A DNA stretch of 64,000 bases from Desulfovibrio sp. UIB00 (lineage in GTDB: Bacteria; Desulfobacterota; Desulfovibrionia; Desulfovibrionales; Desulfovibrionaceae), in NCBI RefSeq assembly GCF_022508225.1, contig NZ_JAETXJ010000002.1, positions 124,001 to 188,000 of the forward strand, read 5' to 3'. Each line of letters begins with the position of its first letter. The stretch's first letter is position 1. The notes below the pieces were generated by a model. That model saw only the letters and a list, made by a program, of their open reading frames with translations. It made no database searches and was not told where the DNA came from. Below, piece by piece: positions 33,988 to 42,976 of the stretch. The position numbers were made by a program, and so were the translations under genes.

Positions 33988-34189
33988 CTATCACGAAAGT
34001 CACACTTTCTAGGGGCCATATGTGTTCAAGGGGTAATATGGCGATTTCAACGTAATCTTCGTGTGTATTTGATAATAAATAAAAAATTAACTTGTTCACC
34101 ACTAAATCGTCAAGGATTGTTTTGGGCCCCTCATGAAAATTAATTGCTGCCTCAAATAAACCTCAAGGAGTCCCATCTATCCACAATAC
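33988..34189 (-). promoter_or_regulatory. Probable promoter region of the methyltransferase cassette
   Basis: An AT-rich gap between a small leftward gene and the methyltransferase. A 60-codon minus-strand frame covers part of it but overlaps the methyltransferase start in another frame and has no ribosome site. No firm -35/-10 pair was assigned. Confidence 0.35.
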
Positions 34190-34429
34190 TCAAACTTCAT
34201 CACCCTCATTCCCACCTTCCTCTGCCTCCTGCCTGGCCTGTTCCTGAAGCTCAGCCAAAAGCGAACCAATCTGATCAAAAATGTCCAACTGGCATTTTAG
34301 TATTGCTTTGGTAAGCTTAAATGTATCTTGTAAGCAATAGGCAGCTTCATCTTGAAATATTAATGATGCTGGAATACAATCATCGGTAATTTTATCATTT
34401 AACGGCATAAGATTATTATTCTGGTCCAT
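34190..34429 (-). CDS. Small acidic hypothetical protein
   Basis: A 79-aa protein, MDQNNNLMPLNDKITDDCIP onward, helical in the second half and ending in a run of Glu/Gly/Asp. No family was recognised. It is oriented with the cassette and 200 bp upstream of the methyltransferase, so it could be a regulator of the cassette, but there is no direct evidence. Confidence 0.5.
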   Translation of the reverse strand: MDQNNNLMPLNDKITDDCIPASLIFQDEAAYCLQDTFKLTKAILKCQLDIFDQIGSLLAELQEQARQEAEEGGNEGDEV

Positions 34430-34533
34430 CGTAAATCTCCATAAATGGTTTGTAAGTTATCTGTTAAAGTCACATTCTGCATCTATATAAAAATATAGCT
34501 ATTTACTATATTCTGCATTGGAGGAGTTGCAGA

Positions 34534-34746
34534 ATGGAAATTACAGAAACTCACTTGGCAGCTATTCAAGAAGTGGCTGCGGCAATGAGAATGACCTTGA
34601 ATGAATTTTTGACTAAAGAGGTAAGGGGCATCACCCCAGAGCAAGCGCGTAAGTATTTGAAAGCATTCGCGAGCAGTGCTGATGATAGCAAAATTCTTAC
34701 CGCATATTACCTGGTCAGAGCGACCACTGATCCATCAAAGAAGTAG
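34534..34746 (+). CDS. Small hypothetical protein
   Basis: A 70-aa protein, MEITETHLAAIQEVAAAMRM onward, with GGAGG 9 bases upstream of the ATG and a hairpin terminator 20 bp after the stop. The N-terminal helix pair could be a short DNA-binding module, but no family was recognised. It diverges from the gene at 34190. Confidence 0.55.
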   Translation: MEITETHLAAIQEVAAAMRMTLNEFLTKEVRGITPEQARKYLKAFASSADDSKILTAYYLVRATTDPSKK

Positions 34747-34760
34747 CGAATATTGAGCTA

Positions 34761-34862
34761 TTAACAAAATCCCATGCAGGTGGGATTTTTCTTTTGGAAA
34801 TTCCCCGGCCCATCAAAAATTTCCAGCCCCACAATCTTCCCTAAGCACTTTTCCTGGGCCAT
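34761..34862 (-). CDS. Possible 33-aa small protein
   Basis: A short minus-strand frame MAQEKCLGKIVGLEIFDGPG onward, preceded by AGGAGGG with 7-nt spacing, a strong ribosome site. Its end overlaps the terminator of the convergent gene. The good ribosome site is the only support. Confidence 0.3.
   Translation of the reverse strand: MAQEKCLGKIVGLEIFDGPGNFQKKNPTCMGFC
34767..34790 (+). terminator. Terminator of the 34534 gene
   Basis: Stem AAATCCCAT / GTGGGATTT (one wobble/mismatch at the tip) with T tract TTTTTCTTTT. Confidence 0.75.
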
Positions 34863-35058
34863 ATTTAAGCCCTCCTGAGATTTTTTCTCTGGGATACAGG
34901 TTGGGCTAGGATCTGAAAAAAATCGCTTTAAAATCAAAATATGGCCCAATGTCCGTTTTTATATACTAACGGGCAAGGTCATGTTTATGCGCAAATGTAC
35001 TTTATATTGAACACTTTCAAATAGATATTTTATCAAAAATCTATTTGGAGGTGCATTA

Positions 35059-35424
35059 ATGGATTGTAAAGATTGGCAGCTTATTTGTTGTTACACCAGA
35101 CAAAAAGCTCTTGATGATGGTGTTCTGGTAGATGTATCAGACTTTGTAAGTGATTTTGGATTCATTGTTCCAGTAGCAGTTACAGCAACGCTTTTTAACG
35201 GCTACATTCTGCCAAGTGCAAAATTGGTTGAATCTGGACAAACATCCGAATCGCGTATGATCGATCTGCTATTGATTCTGCTGCTGAAGATCATGGCACG
35301 GCCCCACACAGATCGGATCACATTTAATGTGAGCTTCGACATGGAAGTGGGGGAGGGCATTGAACCTCGACTCGTGCAAGTTATCGCTGCAATTGCCCTG
35401 GTGATTCTGGTGAGCCTGTATTGA
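35059..35424 (+). CDS. DUF6573-like protein
   Basis: A 121-aa protein. The segment CCYTRQKALDDGVLVDVSDF is the signature opening of DUF6573 proteins, common on integrative elements and plasmids; function unknown. The end of the protein (about residues 102-121, RLVQVIAAIALVILVSLY) is unusually hydrophobic for the family and could be a membrane anchor or reflect an altered C terminus. A terminator follows at 35459. Confidence 0.65.
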   Translation: MDCKDWQLICCYTRQKALDDGVLVDVSDFVSDFGFIVPVAVTATLFNGYILPSAKLVESGQTSESRMIDLLLILLLKIMARPHTDRITFNVSFDMEVGEGIEPRLVQVIAAIALVILVSLY

Positions 35425-35458
35425 CTATAATGCTTCCCGAAGACGATTAAAAAAAATG

Positions 35459-35485
35459 AGCCGTATCGATGGGATACGGCTTTTC
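35459..35485 (+). terminator. Terminator after the DUF6573 gene
   Basis: Stem AGCCGTATC-GATG-GGATACGGCT followed by TTTCTTTT. Confidence 0.8.
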
Positions 35486-36181
35486 TTTTGAAAATTCTGA
35501 GAAAAATATTGACGGCCATTTAAAACTGGGGCAAGTAGATTTTTATGGCAGTGGGGAAACTGCCATGACCTCAAATATATCTCACTGTGACTCCAAGTTC
35601 ATTCTTGATGCTCACGCAAGGAGGCAACCGACAAGAAGCGCAACTAAAAAAACATTATATTCGCCAGCGTGTCTCCCCACGCGCTGTTTATAGTTAAAAT
35701 TTGATGCAAAACTGATAGTTCCACAGATTCTATTATTAGTTGCCAAATTTAAACTTAAACAGCAACAAAGGCGAAAGTATGTTTAACGCGCATTGTCTGT
35801 TGTCCCAGTCTCGGCTGTTAGACAGCCTCTATTCACCAAAAAAAATAGCACCTAATTTGGTCAGCCAAATTCCGTAGGGAAGCCTCGGAATTTGGTCTGG
35901 CCTTTTTTGGTATGGCACGCCAGCTGTGTTTTCTTTGCACTGGTCTAATGCCACGCGCACTGTACACATGGCTAAACCAATTGTCACAAGCCTAGCTTGT
36001 ATTTTCTGTGTAACATTCTAGATTTTAACAATTTTTTTGGATGTGACAAAGATGACAACGCCTCGCTTAGAGTTTGCTCAGAGCCTATGAGCAGGGTGTA
36101 CGGGTAGTGGTGATTCACTGGTTTTGGTCGCGCGTGATCTGCTCGTGTTCGGCATGCTAAAAAAATTACGGAGGACACTGT
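35486..36181 (+). other. 700-bp gene-free stretch with a strong terminator; possible small RNA
   Basis: No supported gene. A hairpin ATGGCAGT/ACTGCCAT lies at 35544-35565, and a long terminator at 35859-35908 (stem GGTCAGCCAAATTCCG with CGGAATTTGGTCTGGCC, then TTTTTT). As no gene precedes this terminator for over 400 bp, it may end a non-coding transcript or a leader upstream of the helicase gene at 36182. Confidence 0.45.
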
Positions 36182-37543
36182 ATGATAAAAACTATTGAAA
36201 GTCTCGATGAGTTCGGCATCGCAACGCGGTGTTTTCAAAAATTCGGTGATCGTCTGCGTTATCTGGTGGATGCCTCAACCCTGCTGGCTTGGGACGGTAC
36301 GCGGTACTGCCGTCAGCGTCATGTTGCAGAGGCTTTAGTCAAGGATGTCGTGGAGCATCTCGGCGAAGAGTTTGACCGCAACGCAATCACGACCACAGCT
36401 GATGGTGAGGTTGTAACCGGCAAGGATTTTGACAAATTTTTGGTAAAGGCTCGCTCCAAGGGCATGATCGAAAAGGCAATTTGGCATCTTCGTCTGAATC
36501 CTGAAATTCAGTGTAAATTTGGTGGCTTAGATGCAGATCCGTATCATCTCAACTGCGCAAATGGTCTGCTGGACATGAGAAGCGGAATTCTTACTCCGCA
36601 CGCCCCAGATCAACTCGTTACGAAAATAGCTCCAATCAGCTGGAATCCTGAAAAAGATTGCCCTAAGTGGACGCAATTTATCGAAGAAATAACTTGCGGT
36701 GATGCTGATCTTGCCAAATATCTCCAGCGTCTATTTGGCTATTGCCTGTCAGGAAGCACCCAGGAAGAAGTGCTGCCAATTCTTCATGGCTGCGGGGCAA
36801 ACGGAAAGTCCATTTTCCTGAGTCGGTTGCGTGCCATATTGGGGCCAGAATATTCTTTGACGCTTGGAACCGGATCGATTTTAAACAGCAGGTTTCACGG
36901 CATCCGTTGTGATTTGCGCCAACTGGAAGGTGTTCGTGCTGCTTTCGCCATCGAAGTTAATAAGGGACAGGCGCTTGACGAGGCGGTCATCAAATCGCTG
37001 ACTGGCGGCGATGAAATCTCTGCGCGAGCAATGCGGGAAAATCCTGTGCAATTCAAGCCCAATGCAAAGATTTTGATGGCAGTCAACCAACTTCCGGGCT
37101 TTGTTGGCAATGACAATGGTATCCATCGGCGGCTCCAAATTGTGCCATTTTTAGCCAAGTTTACTGGCGAGCGCCGGAAGGAAGAAATCGAAGCCGAATT
37201 CGCTGCCGAGGCAGAAGGAATTTTGAATTGGGCAGTTCAGGGCTTCCAATCTTGGCTTGAAATAGGGCTTAGACCACCCCAATGCGTCAGGGACGCAACC
37301 GAAAAGTATTTCGCAGACAGCGATCAGCTTGCTGATTTCCTGCAAGAAAAGACCGCTAGTGCGTCTGAAAAAAAGGTGCCGATTCGCATGTTGTTCGAAA
37401 GCTATACCGAATGGGCAAACAGCTCTTGCACAAAGCCACTGGGCCTCCACCAGTTTGGCGAACTGATGCGTTCAAGAGGCTTCATACAAGTGCGCGACAA
37501 GACAACCCGATATTGGAGCGGTCTCGCTCTGCGAGCTGGATAA
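36182..37543 (+). CDS. P4-type SF3 helicase / primase C-terminal protein
   Basis: A 453-aa protein. Residues about 1-150 are a D5_N-like region (YHLNCANGLLDMRSGILTPH), followed by the SF3 helicase with Walker A LHGCGANGKSIFLSRL near residue 205, a Walker B region AAFAIEVNKGQAL, and motif C-like ILMAVNQLPGFVG. This matches P4 alpha / DUF5906-type replication helicases of satellites and integrative elements. It lacks an N-terminal primase domain here. It starts a rightward module with the clamp-like gene 36 bp downstream. Confidence 0.85.
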   Translation: MIKTIESLDEFGIATRCFQKFGDRLRYLVDASTLLAWDGTRYCRQRHVAEALVKDVVEHLGEEFDRNAITTTADGEVVTGKDFDKFLVKARSKGMIEKAIWHLRLNPEIQCKFGGLDADPYHLNCANGLLDMRSGILTPHAPDQLVTKIAPISWNPEKDCPKWTQFIEEITCGDADLAKYLQRLFGYCLSGSTQEEVLPILHGCGANGKSIFLSRLRAILGPEYSLTLGTGSILNSRFHGIRCDLRQLEGVRAAFAIEVNKGQALDEAVIKSLTGGDEISARAMRENPVQFKPNAKILMAVNQLPGFVGNDNGIHRRLQIVPFLAKFTGERRKEEIEAEFAAEAEGILNWAVQGFQSWLEIGLRPPQCVRDATEKYFADSDQLADFLQEKTASASEKKVPIRMLFESYTEWANSSCTKPLGLHQFGELMRSRGFIQVRDKTTRYWSGLALRAG

Positions 37544-37579
37544 TTTCGAAAACCAATAGAACCGAACGAGGAGGTTAGC

Positions 37580-38311
37580 ATGGAAACAGGCAATAGCAAA
37601 TTGTTATGCACAATTGCACCGGCACGGCTCAAAGCATTCGTAAGATTATTGAAAATGATTGTTAAAATTCACGGCCCACAGCCACTCCATTTTCAAGATG
37701 GCTGCCTTACGCAAACAATCGGGGGTAACAACTTTGTTGTAGAGCTGGATGCGAAGAATTTTTTCAGCAACCCAAAGGGCTTTACAGTAAGCATCATAGC
37801 CACAGAGCACCATCTTCAGCAGCTCTCGTTCATCACAAGCTCTGATGCCAAGATCTATGACAAGGAGGACGAGCTGTTTTTTTGCGGGAGCCATACAGCA
37901 GGGACACTTTTAAAATCATCCCACGCTGCCCCTCTCGTAGAAACACCATTTTTGCAAGGTGCTCAGAAACTGGGGGAAGATGTGCGGGTTGTAGATCCTG
38001 GCGGGCTTTTGAGATTTGTGGGCAAGGCACAACTTGTAAACTTGCTGAGCTTTCGTGGGCAGCTTGAGCAGATAATCCCACGCGGGAAACAGCCATACAC
38101 TTTGTGCCCAGCATCATTGGAAACTTTGTCCGGTCAGCAGTCTGATGCCGTTTTCGTATCAAGCCATTTCCTGTCTCTGGCAGGAAAGTTAGAGCTGACT
38201 CTGAGTCTTTGGCGCAACGAGGAGGGGGTGTGGCTCAAAACTTCTTCACGCTCAAATATGGTTAATGCACTGACCACCTACGAATTATTGCATGAAGGCA
38301 CTATAAACTAA
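37580..38311 (+). CDS. Clamp-like protein of unknown function
   Basis: A 243-aa protein preceded by GAGGAGG. Alternating beta-strand patterns (GGNNFVVELDAKNFFSNPKG; GVWLKTSSRSNMVNALTTYE) give the impression of a sliding-clamp-like fold, and a clamp would fit between a replicative helicase and a DNA-modifying enzyme, but no diagnostic motif is present. It ends 10 bp before the next ATG and is co-transcribed. The clamp idea is a guess to be tested by structure prediction. Confidence 0.45.
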   Translation: METGNSKLLCTIAPARLKAFVRLLKMIVKIHGPQPLHFQDGCLTQTIGGNNFVVELDAKNFFSNPKGFTVSIIATEHHLQQLSFITSSDAKIYDKEDELFFCGSHTAGTLLKSSHAAPLVETPFLQGAQKLGEDVRVVDPGGLLRFVGKAQLVNLLSFRGQLEQIIPRGKQPYTLCPASLETLSGQQSDAVFVSSHFLSLAGKLELTLSLWRNEEGVWLKTSSRSNMVNALTTYELLHEGTIN

Positions 38312-38321
38312 GGAGAATGTG

Positions 38322-39632
38322 ATGAACTACGTCTATGTGGCTGGAGGACAGCAAAATCAGGGGGCATTGGACCTCGCCATAACGCGGCAAACTAAAAACG
38401 CTCTGCACTCTTTAGTTGGAGGATTAAAGCAGGCAGATTTTGGATTGCACACCATAGAGCAGGTGACAGCGGATATTCGCCAGTTTTCAACGTTGAACAC
38501 CGTGCCAGTTGGAGGAAAGATTTTAACAGATAGCGGTGGTTATTCTTTTCTGCGGGAAGACATAGAACCAAGCTTAATTCAAATGCTCATTGACTGTTAT
38601 GCCGTATATTTTGAAAGTGAATATGAAACATATGAATATATTTTTTCTCTTGATATGCCGTATAGTGCAAAGTATCATGGCTTCAATAATAAAAAAGATA
38701 TATATTCTGCAAATGAAAGATATTTAAATTCAGCAATTAGAATTATTGAATCGAATCAAGCGTTGCAAGCAAAGTACTACTTTGTCTGGCATTTTAAGAT
38801 GACTAGCCAGTTTACAATGTGGAACAATCTTTACAAAAATTTGGATCTCGGGAGGTATGTACGCAACCATGCTATTGGGGGGATGGTGGGATTAAAAAGA
38901 GCAACAGGAATTCGGTTTTCACCCTTCACAGCAATGAGTTATCATGCTCTTAATTCATACTTAAATAGTAGCTTTGTCGGTAAAGAATTTCGGCTGCACT
39001 TTTTGGGCATTTATTCGCCGCAGGATCGTTTCCACATTGCCTTTCTGGAAGCATTATTCCAGGAATATCTCGCAGGTATCTCAACTGTTGCAATGAGTTA
39101 TGATTCAATTAATCCGATGCAAGTCGCAAGAATGAATAAGAAAATTCCATTTTTTAATTTAAAAGATGGCAACCTTGAAGTATATAATTCTGTAAGTGAA
39201 ATTCCAATTTCTATAGTTCATAGTGTTGCAACAAGCCCAGAGCATGTACAGGTAATACTGGAAGAAATTGATAGAAGAAATAATGGATTTAGGTTGCAGA
39301 ATGCAGGATCATTTGGGCCATTTAATGTTTATAGTAATCTTGAGCTGGATAAATTTTTTGAAATGCTCATTAAGAAATATGATTTGGTATCAGTGATGAA
39401 ACGTTCAACAAGTCCGACAGGTCTCATTAGTTGCATTGGGAAAGTCCTTGACGATTTGAGTCGAGATTATCCACAGGTTTTTACCCGTTCGGTACAACAA
39501 TCGATCCAGCAAACTTTTGAGCGTTCTTGGCGCTGGCATAATTGGTTTGTTAACGGACGCAATCCTCAAGTTGCGGAGGAGCTGATGCTGAAAGTCATTA
39601 ATGAAATAGGGTTCCCCAATATGATATGCTGA
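38322..39632 (+). CDS. tRNA-guanine transglycosylase-like protein, DpdA type
   Basis: A 436-aa protein with TGT-fold blocks: LTDSGGYSFL near residue 70 (the conserved catalytic Asp of TGT), HAIGGMVGLKRATGIRFSPF, HFLGIYSPQDRFHIAFLEAL and AMSYDSINPMQVARM near residue 260 (position of the nucleophile Asp). The Cys-rich zinc site of true TGTs is not seen. This combination is typical of DpdA proteins that insert 7-deazaguanines into DNA. AGGAG precedes the ATG at 38322. No dpdB/C or preQ0 synthesis genes are nearby, so precursor supply would come from the host. Confidence 0.65.
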   Translation: MNYVYVAGGQQNQGALDLAITRQTKNALHSLVGGLKQADFGLHTIEQVTADIRQFSTLNTVPVGGKILTDSGGYSFLREDIEPSLIQMLIDCYAVYFESEYETYEYIFSLDMPYSAKYHGFNNKKDIYSANERYLNSAIRIIESNQALQAKYYFVWHFKMTSQFTMWNNLYKNLDLGRYVRNHAIGGMVGLKRATGIRFSPFTAMSYHALNSYLNSSFVGKEFRLHFLGIYSPQDRFHIAFLEALFQEYLAGISTVAMSYDSINPMQVARMNKKIPFFNLKDGNLEVYNSVSEIPISIVHSVATSPEHVQVILEEIDRRNNGFRLQNAGSFGPFNVYSNLELDKFFEMLIKKYDLVSVMKRSTSPTGLISCIGKVLDDLSRDYPQVFTRSVQQSIQQTFERSWRWHNWFVNGRNPQVAEELMLKVINEIGFPNMIC

Positions 39633-39720
39633 TGGGAATGTTGTTTTAATAATTCAACGGCAAAAAGATAAGTCAATTCAATTCGATATATGGTGATTAG
39701 AAGCTGTTGATTGCAGGTAG

Positions 39721-39751
39721 AAACGGGCGTGGTAGCTAATCACGCCCGTTT
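39721..39751 (+). terminator. Terminator after the DpdA-like gene
   Basis: Perfect 11-bp stem AAACGGGCGTG / CACGCCCGTTT with a 9-nt loop; only a short T run is included in the stem. Confidence 0.75.
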
Positions 39752-39932
39752 CTGCGGTTATATGCCGCCTAAACTATGTAGCCCTGCATCTGTATTGTAC
39801 AGAAGTTTTGTATAAATATAAAATTAGTGAGCGTTACAGGTAATCTTGCGTGAAAGATTATGAATAATTGATATCTCGACATAATTTGTTCATGCAAGAT
39901 GTATTATTAACTTAAACAAATGGAGAAGTATT

Positions 39933-41669
39933 ATGCGTGATGATGAAGAGGATTATTCGAAAAAAGTGCCGTATGGATTCGAAGATTTATTTCCTGAGTG
40001 TTTTGAAAATGAGCCTGCAATAGAAAATAACTTGCAAAATAAAGCGCGCTCACAAAGTGTAAATCCTTTCTTGAATATTAACACCCCTGCCGTTAAAGAT
40101 GATGTAAAATCGAATAAAAAGTCTAAAAAGAAAGAGAGTATTCAGGTTAAAGCAATTACATATTTAAAAACACTGAAATATTTTAACTATAAGAACTCAG
40201 TGTATTATGTAAAAGTTATTGAATCTGGAGTTGAAAAGTATCTGGATGTTGCAAGCGGTGATTTTGAAGCGTTTATTTTAGAAAGTTATATGGCTGATCC
40301 ATCTGGGCCAATAAGCATGATGAACTTGAAATCAATTATGATTGTTATAAGAAGTTATGCAAAGAATAATTCTTTACCAATTCAAAGTATTACAAGGTTT
40401 GGAGTTATTAATGGTGAACTTGTTTGGAATTTAGGTTTTCAAAATAGGAGTTGTGTTATTATTAATGGGCATTCAGTAAAAATTGGTTCTCCAGGTGATG
40501 TGTTGTTGGTATGCAATGAAAAGACAAGGCCGATTGAAAAGATAGAATATTCATCATCTGGAATTAGTTCCTGTGAAATGTTCCTTGATTTGTTCGGAAT
40601 TACTTCAAGTATTGAACGCCACTGGATCTTGATGACGTTGGTTAGCTACTTATTTGCAGAAATTCCTACACCTATTCTGTATTTGCATGGCCCTGCTGGA
40701 AGTGGAAAGACTACTCTTGCCAATGCATTAAAGTCGATATTTGATCCTGGTGTTGGAGAATTTCTTCATAATAACGCACTTGATTTAGCACTGACTCTTG
40801 ATCGTTCTGGAATAGTATTATTTGATAACTTCTCGTCATTGAGTAACTCAATTTCTGATCAATTTTGTCTTTCATATTCTAACGGATATTACACAAAAAA
40901 GAAAAATTATTCTGATACTGAAACTATTGAAATATCGATGAAGTGTCCATTAATTTTGACTTCAGTTTCAATTCCAAGGCTCAATGGTGATTTTAAAGCT
41001 CGTTGCGCGTTCATTAAAATCGAACCTAAGCAGGTTTTGAAGTCTGAACTCGAAATTAGATCTGATCTGGAACTTCTTTTGCCATGTGTGCGCGGTGAAT
41101 TGTGTAATCTGGCGAGTATTATTTTGAAGAATTATCATAAGTTTCAACCATTAGGTATCAAACGTCATGCTGATTTTGACTTGCTCGGACAAGCATATTT
41201 TGAAGCAATTGGTTTTTCTAGTGATATTTATCGGCAGTTTTTAGAAGCTTTAACAACTTCCGAATCATCTGATATGATAAAGCGGTCAGATCCTCTCAAT
41301 GATTTGCTTACCCTGCTGAATACTCACCATATTTGCGCATTCACAATGAGTGAACTGTTTAATTACTTATTGGCTACATCAGATGATACTAGTAATTACC
41401 CTATTAATTCAGCAAATTTTGCCAAATTGATTAAGAATAATTTAGCATTACTTTATAGTGCAGGTTTATTAATTCTTTGTGGAACTAAGAAGGCGAATGG
41501 TCATCAGTATATTGCCGTTAATCTCGCAACTGTTGTAGATCGTACCTCACTGATTTTAAATTATGATCTTGAACGCTTGAAAATTGATCCATCGTATGTT
41601 TCTGAAGTATTCCCACTGATTAAAGCGGCTCAAACGCTTAGCTTGGGAATCCCAACTGATCTGTTTTAA
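39933..41669 (+). CDS. P-loop ATPase, second replication-helicase-like protein
   Basis: A 578-aa, AT-rich gene. Walker A LHGPAGSGKTTLANAL lies near residue 252, with a likely Walker B in SGIVLFDNFSSL and a sensor-like LILTSVSIPRL. This resembles the ATPase part of phage/plasmid helicases acting on replication origins. The N-terminal 120 residues are Lys-rich and without recognised domain. It stands alone after a 300-bp gap. Its codon use is more AT-rich than the SF3 gene upstream, suggesting separate acquisition. Confidence 0.65.
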   Translation: MRDDEEDYSKKVPYGFEDLFPECFENEPAIENNLQNKARSQSVNPFLNINTPAVKDDVKSNKKSKKKESIQVKAITYLKTLKYFNYKNSVYYVKVIESGVEKYLDVASGDFEAFILESYMADPSGPISMMNLKSIMIVIRSYAKNNSLPIQSITRFGVINGELVWNLGFQNRSCVIINGHSVKIGSPGDVLLVCNEKTRPIEKIEYSSSGISSCEMFLDLFGITSSIERHWILMTLVSYLFAEIPTPILYLHGPAGSGKTTLANALKSIFDPGVGEFLHNNALDLALTLDRSGIVLFDNFSSLSNSISDQFCLSYSNGYYTKKKNYSDTETIEISMKCPLILTSVSIPRLNGDFKARCAFIKIEPKQVLKSELEIRSDLELLLPCVRGELCNLASIILKNYHKFQPLGIKRHADFDLLGQAYFEAIGFSSDIYRQFLEALTTSESSDMIKRSDPLNDLLTLLNTHHICAFTMSELFNYLLATSDDTSNYPINSANFAKLIKNNLALLYSAGLLILCGTKKANGHQYIAVNLATVVDRTSLILNYDLERLKIDPSYVSEVFPLIKAAQTLSLGIPTDLF

Positions 41670-42327
41670 TGGATTTGATTTCTCCTTTTCTCCAATAAAA
41701 TATTCTTTTTGATTACTACAATAATTATTATATTTTAGGTGAGGTGATTGGTAGAGCTTGATCCATGTAACTGGAGCTTGAACACCAGTAATTTTTAAAA
41801 AAACTTATTAATTATAATTTATAATTTTTTATAAACTATAATATATAAAGTATTTTTAAAATTATTGGTGGTATTCGTGCCGTTCAAGCGTAAGATACAG
41901 GTTATCAAGCATGTTCAAGAAATTCCAATTAAATTCCAATTTGTAATGATATTATTAAATTTACATAAAGAAATTTTCATTTATAAGGAGGAGCGAAATA
42001 CAAAATACATCAAGATACAATTAAAGTTGATTTCATTTTGATTCAAATAATATAGATATTTTAGTTAAATATTAATTAACGGCAAGGGCAGTGGTCAAGT
42101 AAAATTGGCTGCTGCTCTTGTTTATGGAGGTTCAAGTTGAATTTAGCAATGCAATTGTGGAAGCTACAATTCATAGCAAGGAATTCAAAGTTGTTCAGAA
42201 AGATTGTAGTTGAAATTATAGTCACCATCTTGAAGAGTAGGATTTAATCAAAGAGTGTTCACGCACTCTTTTTTATTGCTTAAATATACAGATATTCTTC
42301 ATTAAAATAATCTTAATGGAGGATAGT
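41670..42327. other. Gene-free AT-rich stretch with terminator
   Basis: Very AT-rich. A 29-codon frame at 42124-42213 (MEVQVEFSNAIVEATIHSKE onward) is open but has no convincing ribosome site. A terminator hairpin AAAGAGTG/CACTCTTT plus T run sits at 42250-42274, indicating that some transcript ends here. Nothing else is supported. Confidence 0.4.
42250..42274 (+). terminator. Terminator upstream of the 42328 gene
   Basis: Stem AAAGAGTG / CACTCTTT with a 6-nt loop, then TTT. Confidence 0.75.
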
Positions 42328-42741
42328 ATGAGTAAGAAATCATCTGATTCAAGTGTTGATAAGGTTAAGAAGCAGGAATCAAAGTATGATGCAAATGTGT
42401 TGCGGGATTTGATTCGGAACGGCAAAACCGCTTCGGAAATCATGCTGGCAATGGATATTGGTCATAAGCAGATTCTGAAGCATCACGTTTTGAAACTGAT
42501 CGCTACGGATAAGGAGTTCTACGAAGTACCTGGGCTGTATGACAAGAATCGCCGCAAGGCCTTCGTGAATAGCCGTGGTGAAATCCGATTGAGGATGCCC
42601 AATATTGATTTCAAAGGCATGCCCCTGAAGCCTGAAACCGAGTTTGATGTGGTGGTGGAAGATAATAAGATCATCCTGATTCATCTCGGATTGGAAACGA
42701 AACCAGTTTCGCAAGATGCTTCTACTGAGCTTAGCGAGTAA
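42328..42741 (+). CDS. Small AbrB-like putative DNA-binding protein
   Basis: A 137-aa protein. The N-terminal half has a helix-turn-helix-like segment (VLRDLIRNGKTASEIMLAMD). The C-terminal part (about residues 75-120: VNSRGEIRLRMPNIDFKGMP, then EFDVVVEDNKIILIHL) resembles an AbrB/SpoVT swapped-hairpin domain. The ATG at 42328 follows GGAGG. It ends before a terminator. It is a possible regulator of the recombination genes downstream. Confidence 0.55.
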   Translation: MSKKSSDSSVDKVKKQESKYDANVLRDLIRNGKTASEIMLAMDIGHKQILKHHVLKLIATDKEFYEVPGLYDKNRRKAFVNSRGEIRLRMPNIDFKGMPLKPETEFDVVVEDNKIILIHLGLETKPVSQDASTELSE

Positions 42742-42748
42742 GGCAATG

Positions 42749-42779
42749 AGCCACCTCTGAAAATGGGGTGGCTTTTTCA
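42749..42779 (+). terminator. Terminator after the AbrB-like gene
   Basis: Stem AGCCACC / GGTGGCT followed by TTTTTCATTTT. Confidence 0.8.
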
Positions 42780-42976
42780 TTTTAAGCAAGCGGAATTGCT
42801 TAAAAATGGAACGACCGATTTGTACCAGAATCGGACATTCAAATGTTTGACGGGTTGAAATCAAATAAATTCAGCCTGTTATATGGAGTTCCAAGGGAAA
42901 CCCTATTCCTGTCCCCAAAATGAATGTCCAAATTCTTGGACTTTTCATAACGAAACGTAAATTGGAGTACATGATC

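Noticed and set aside
33920-34102. 60-codon minus-strand frame upstream of the methyltransferase
   Set aside because: It overlaps the methyltransferase start in another frame and has no ribosome site or family pattern.
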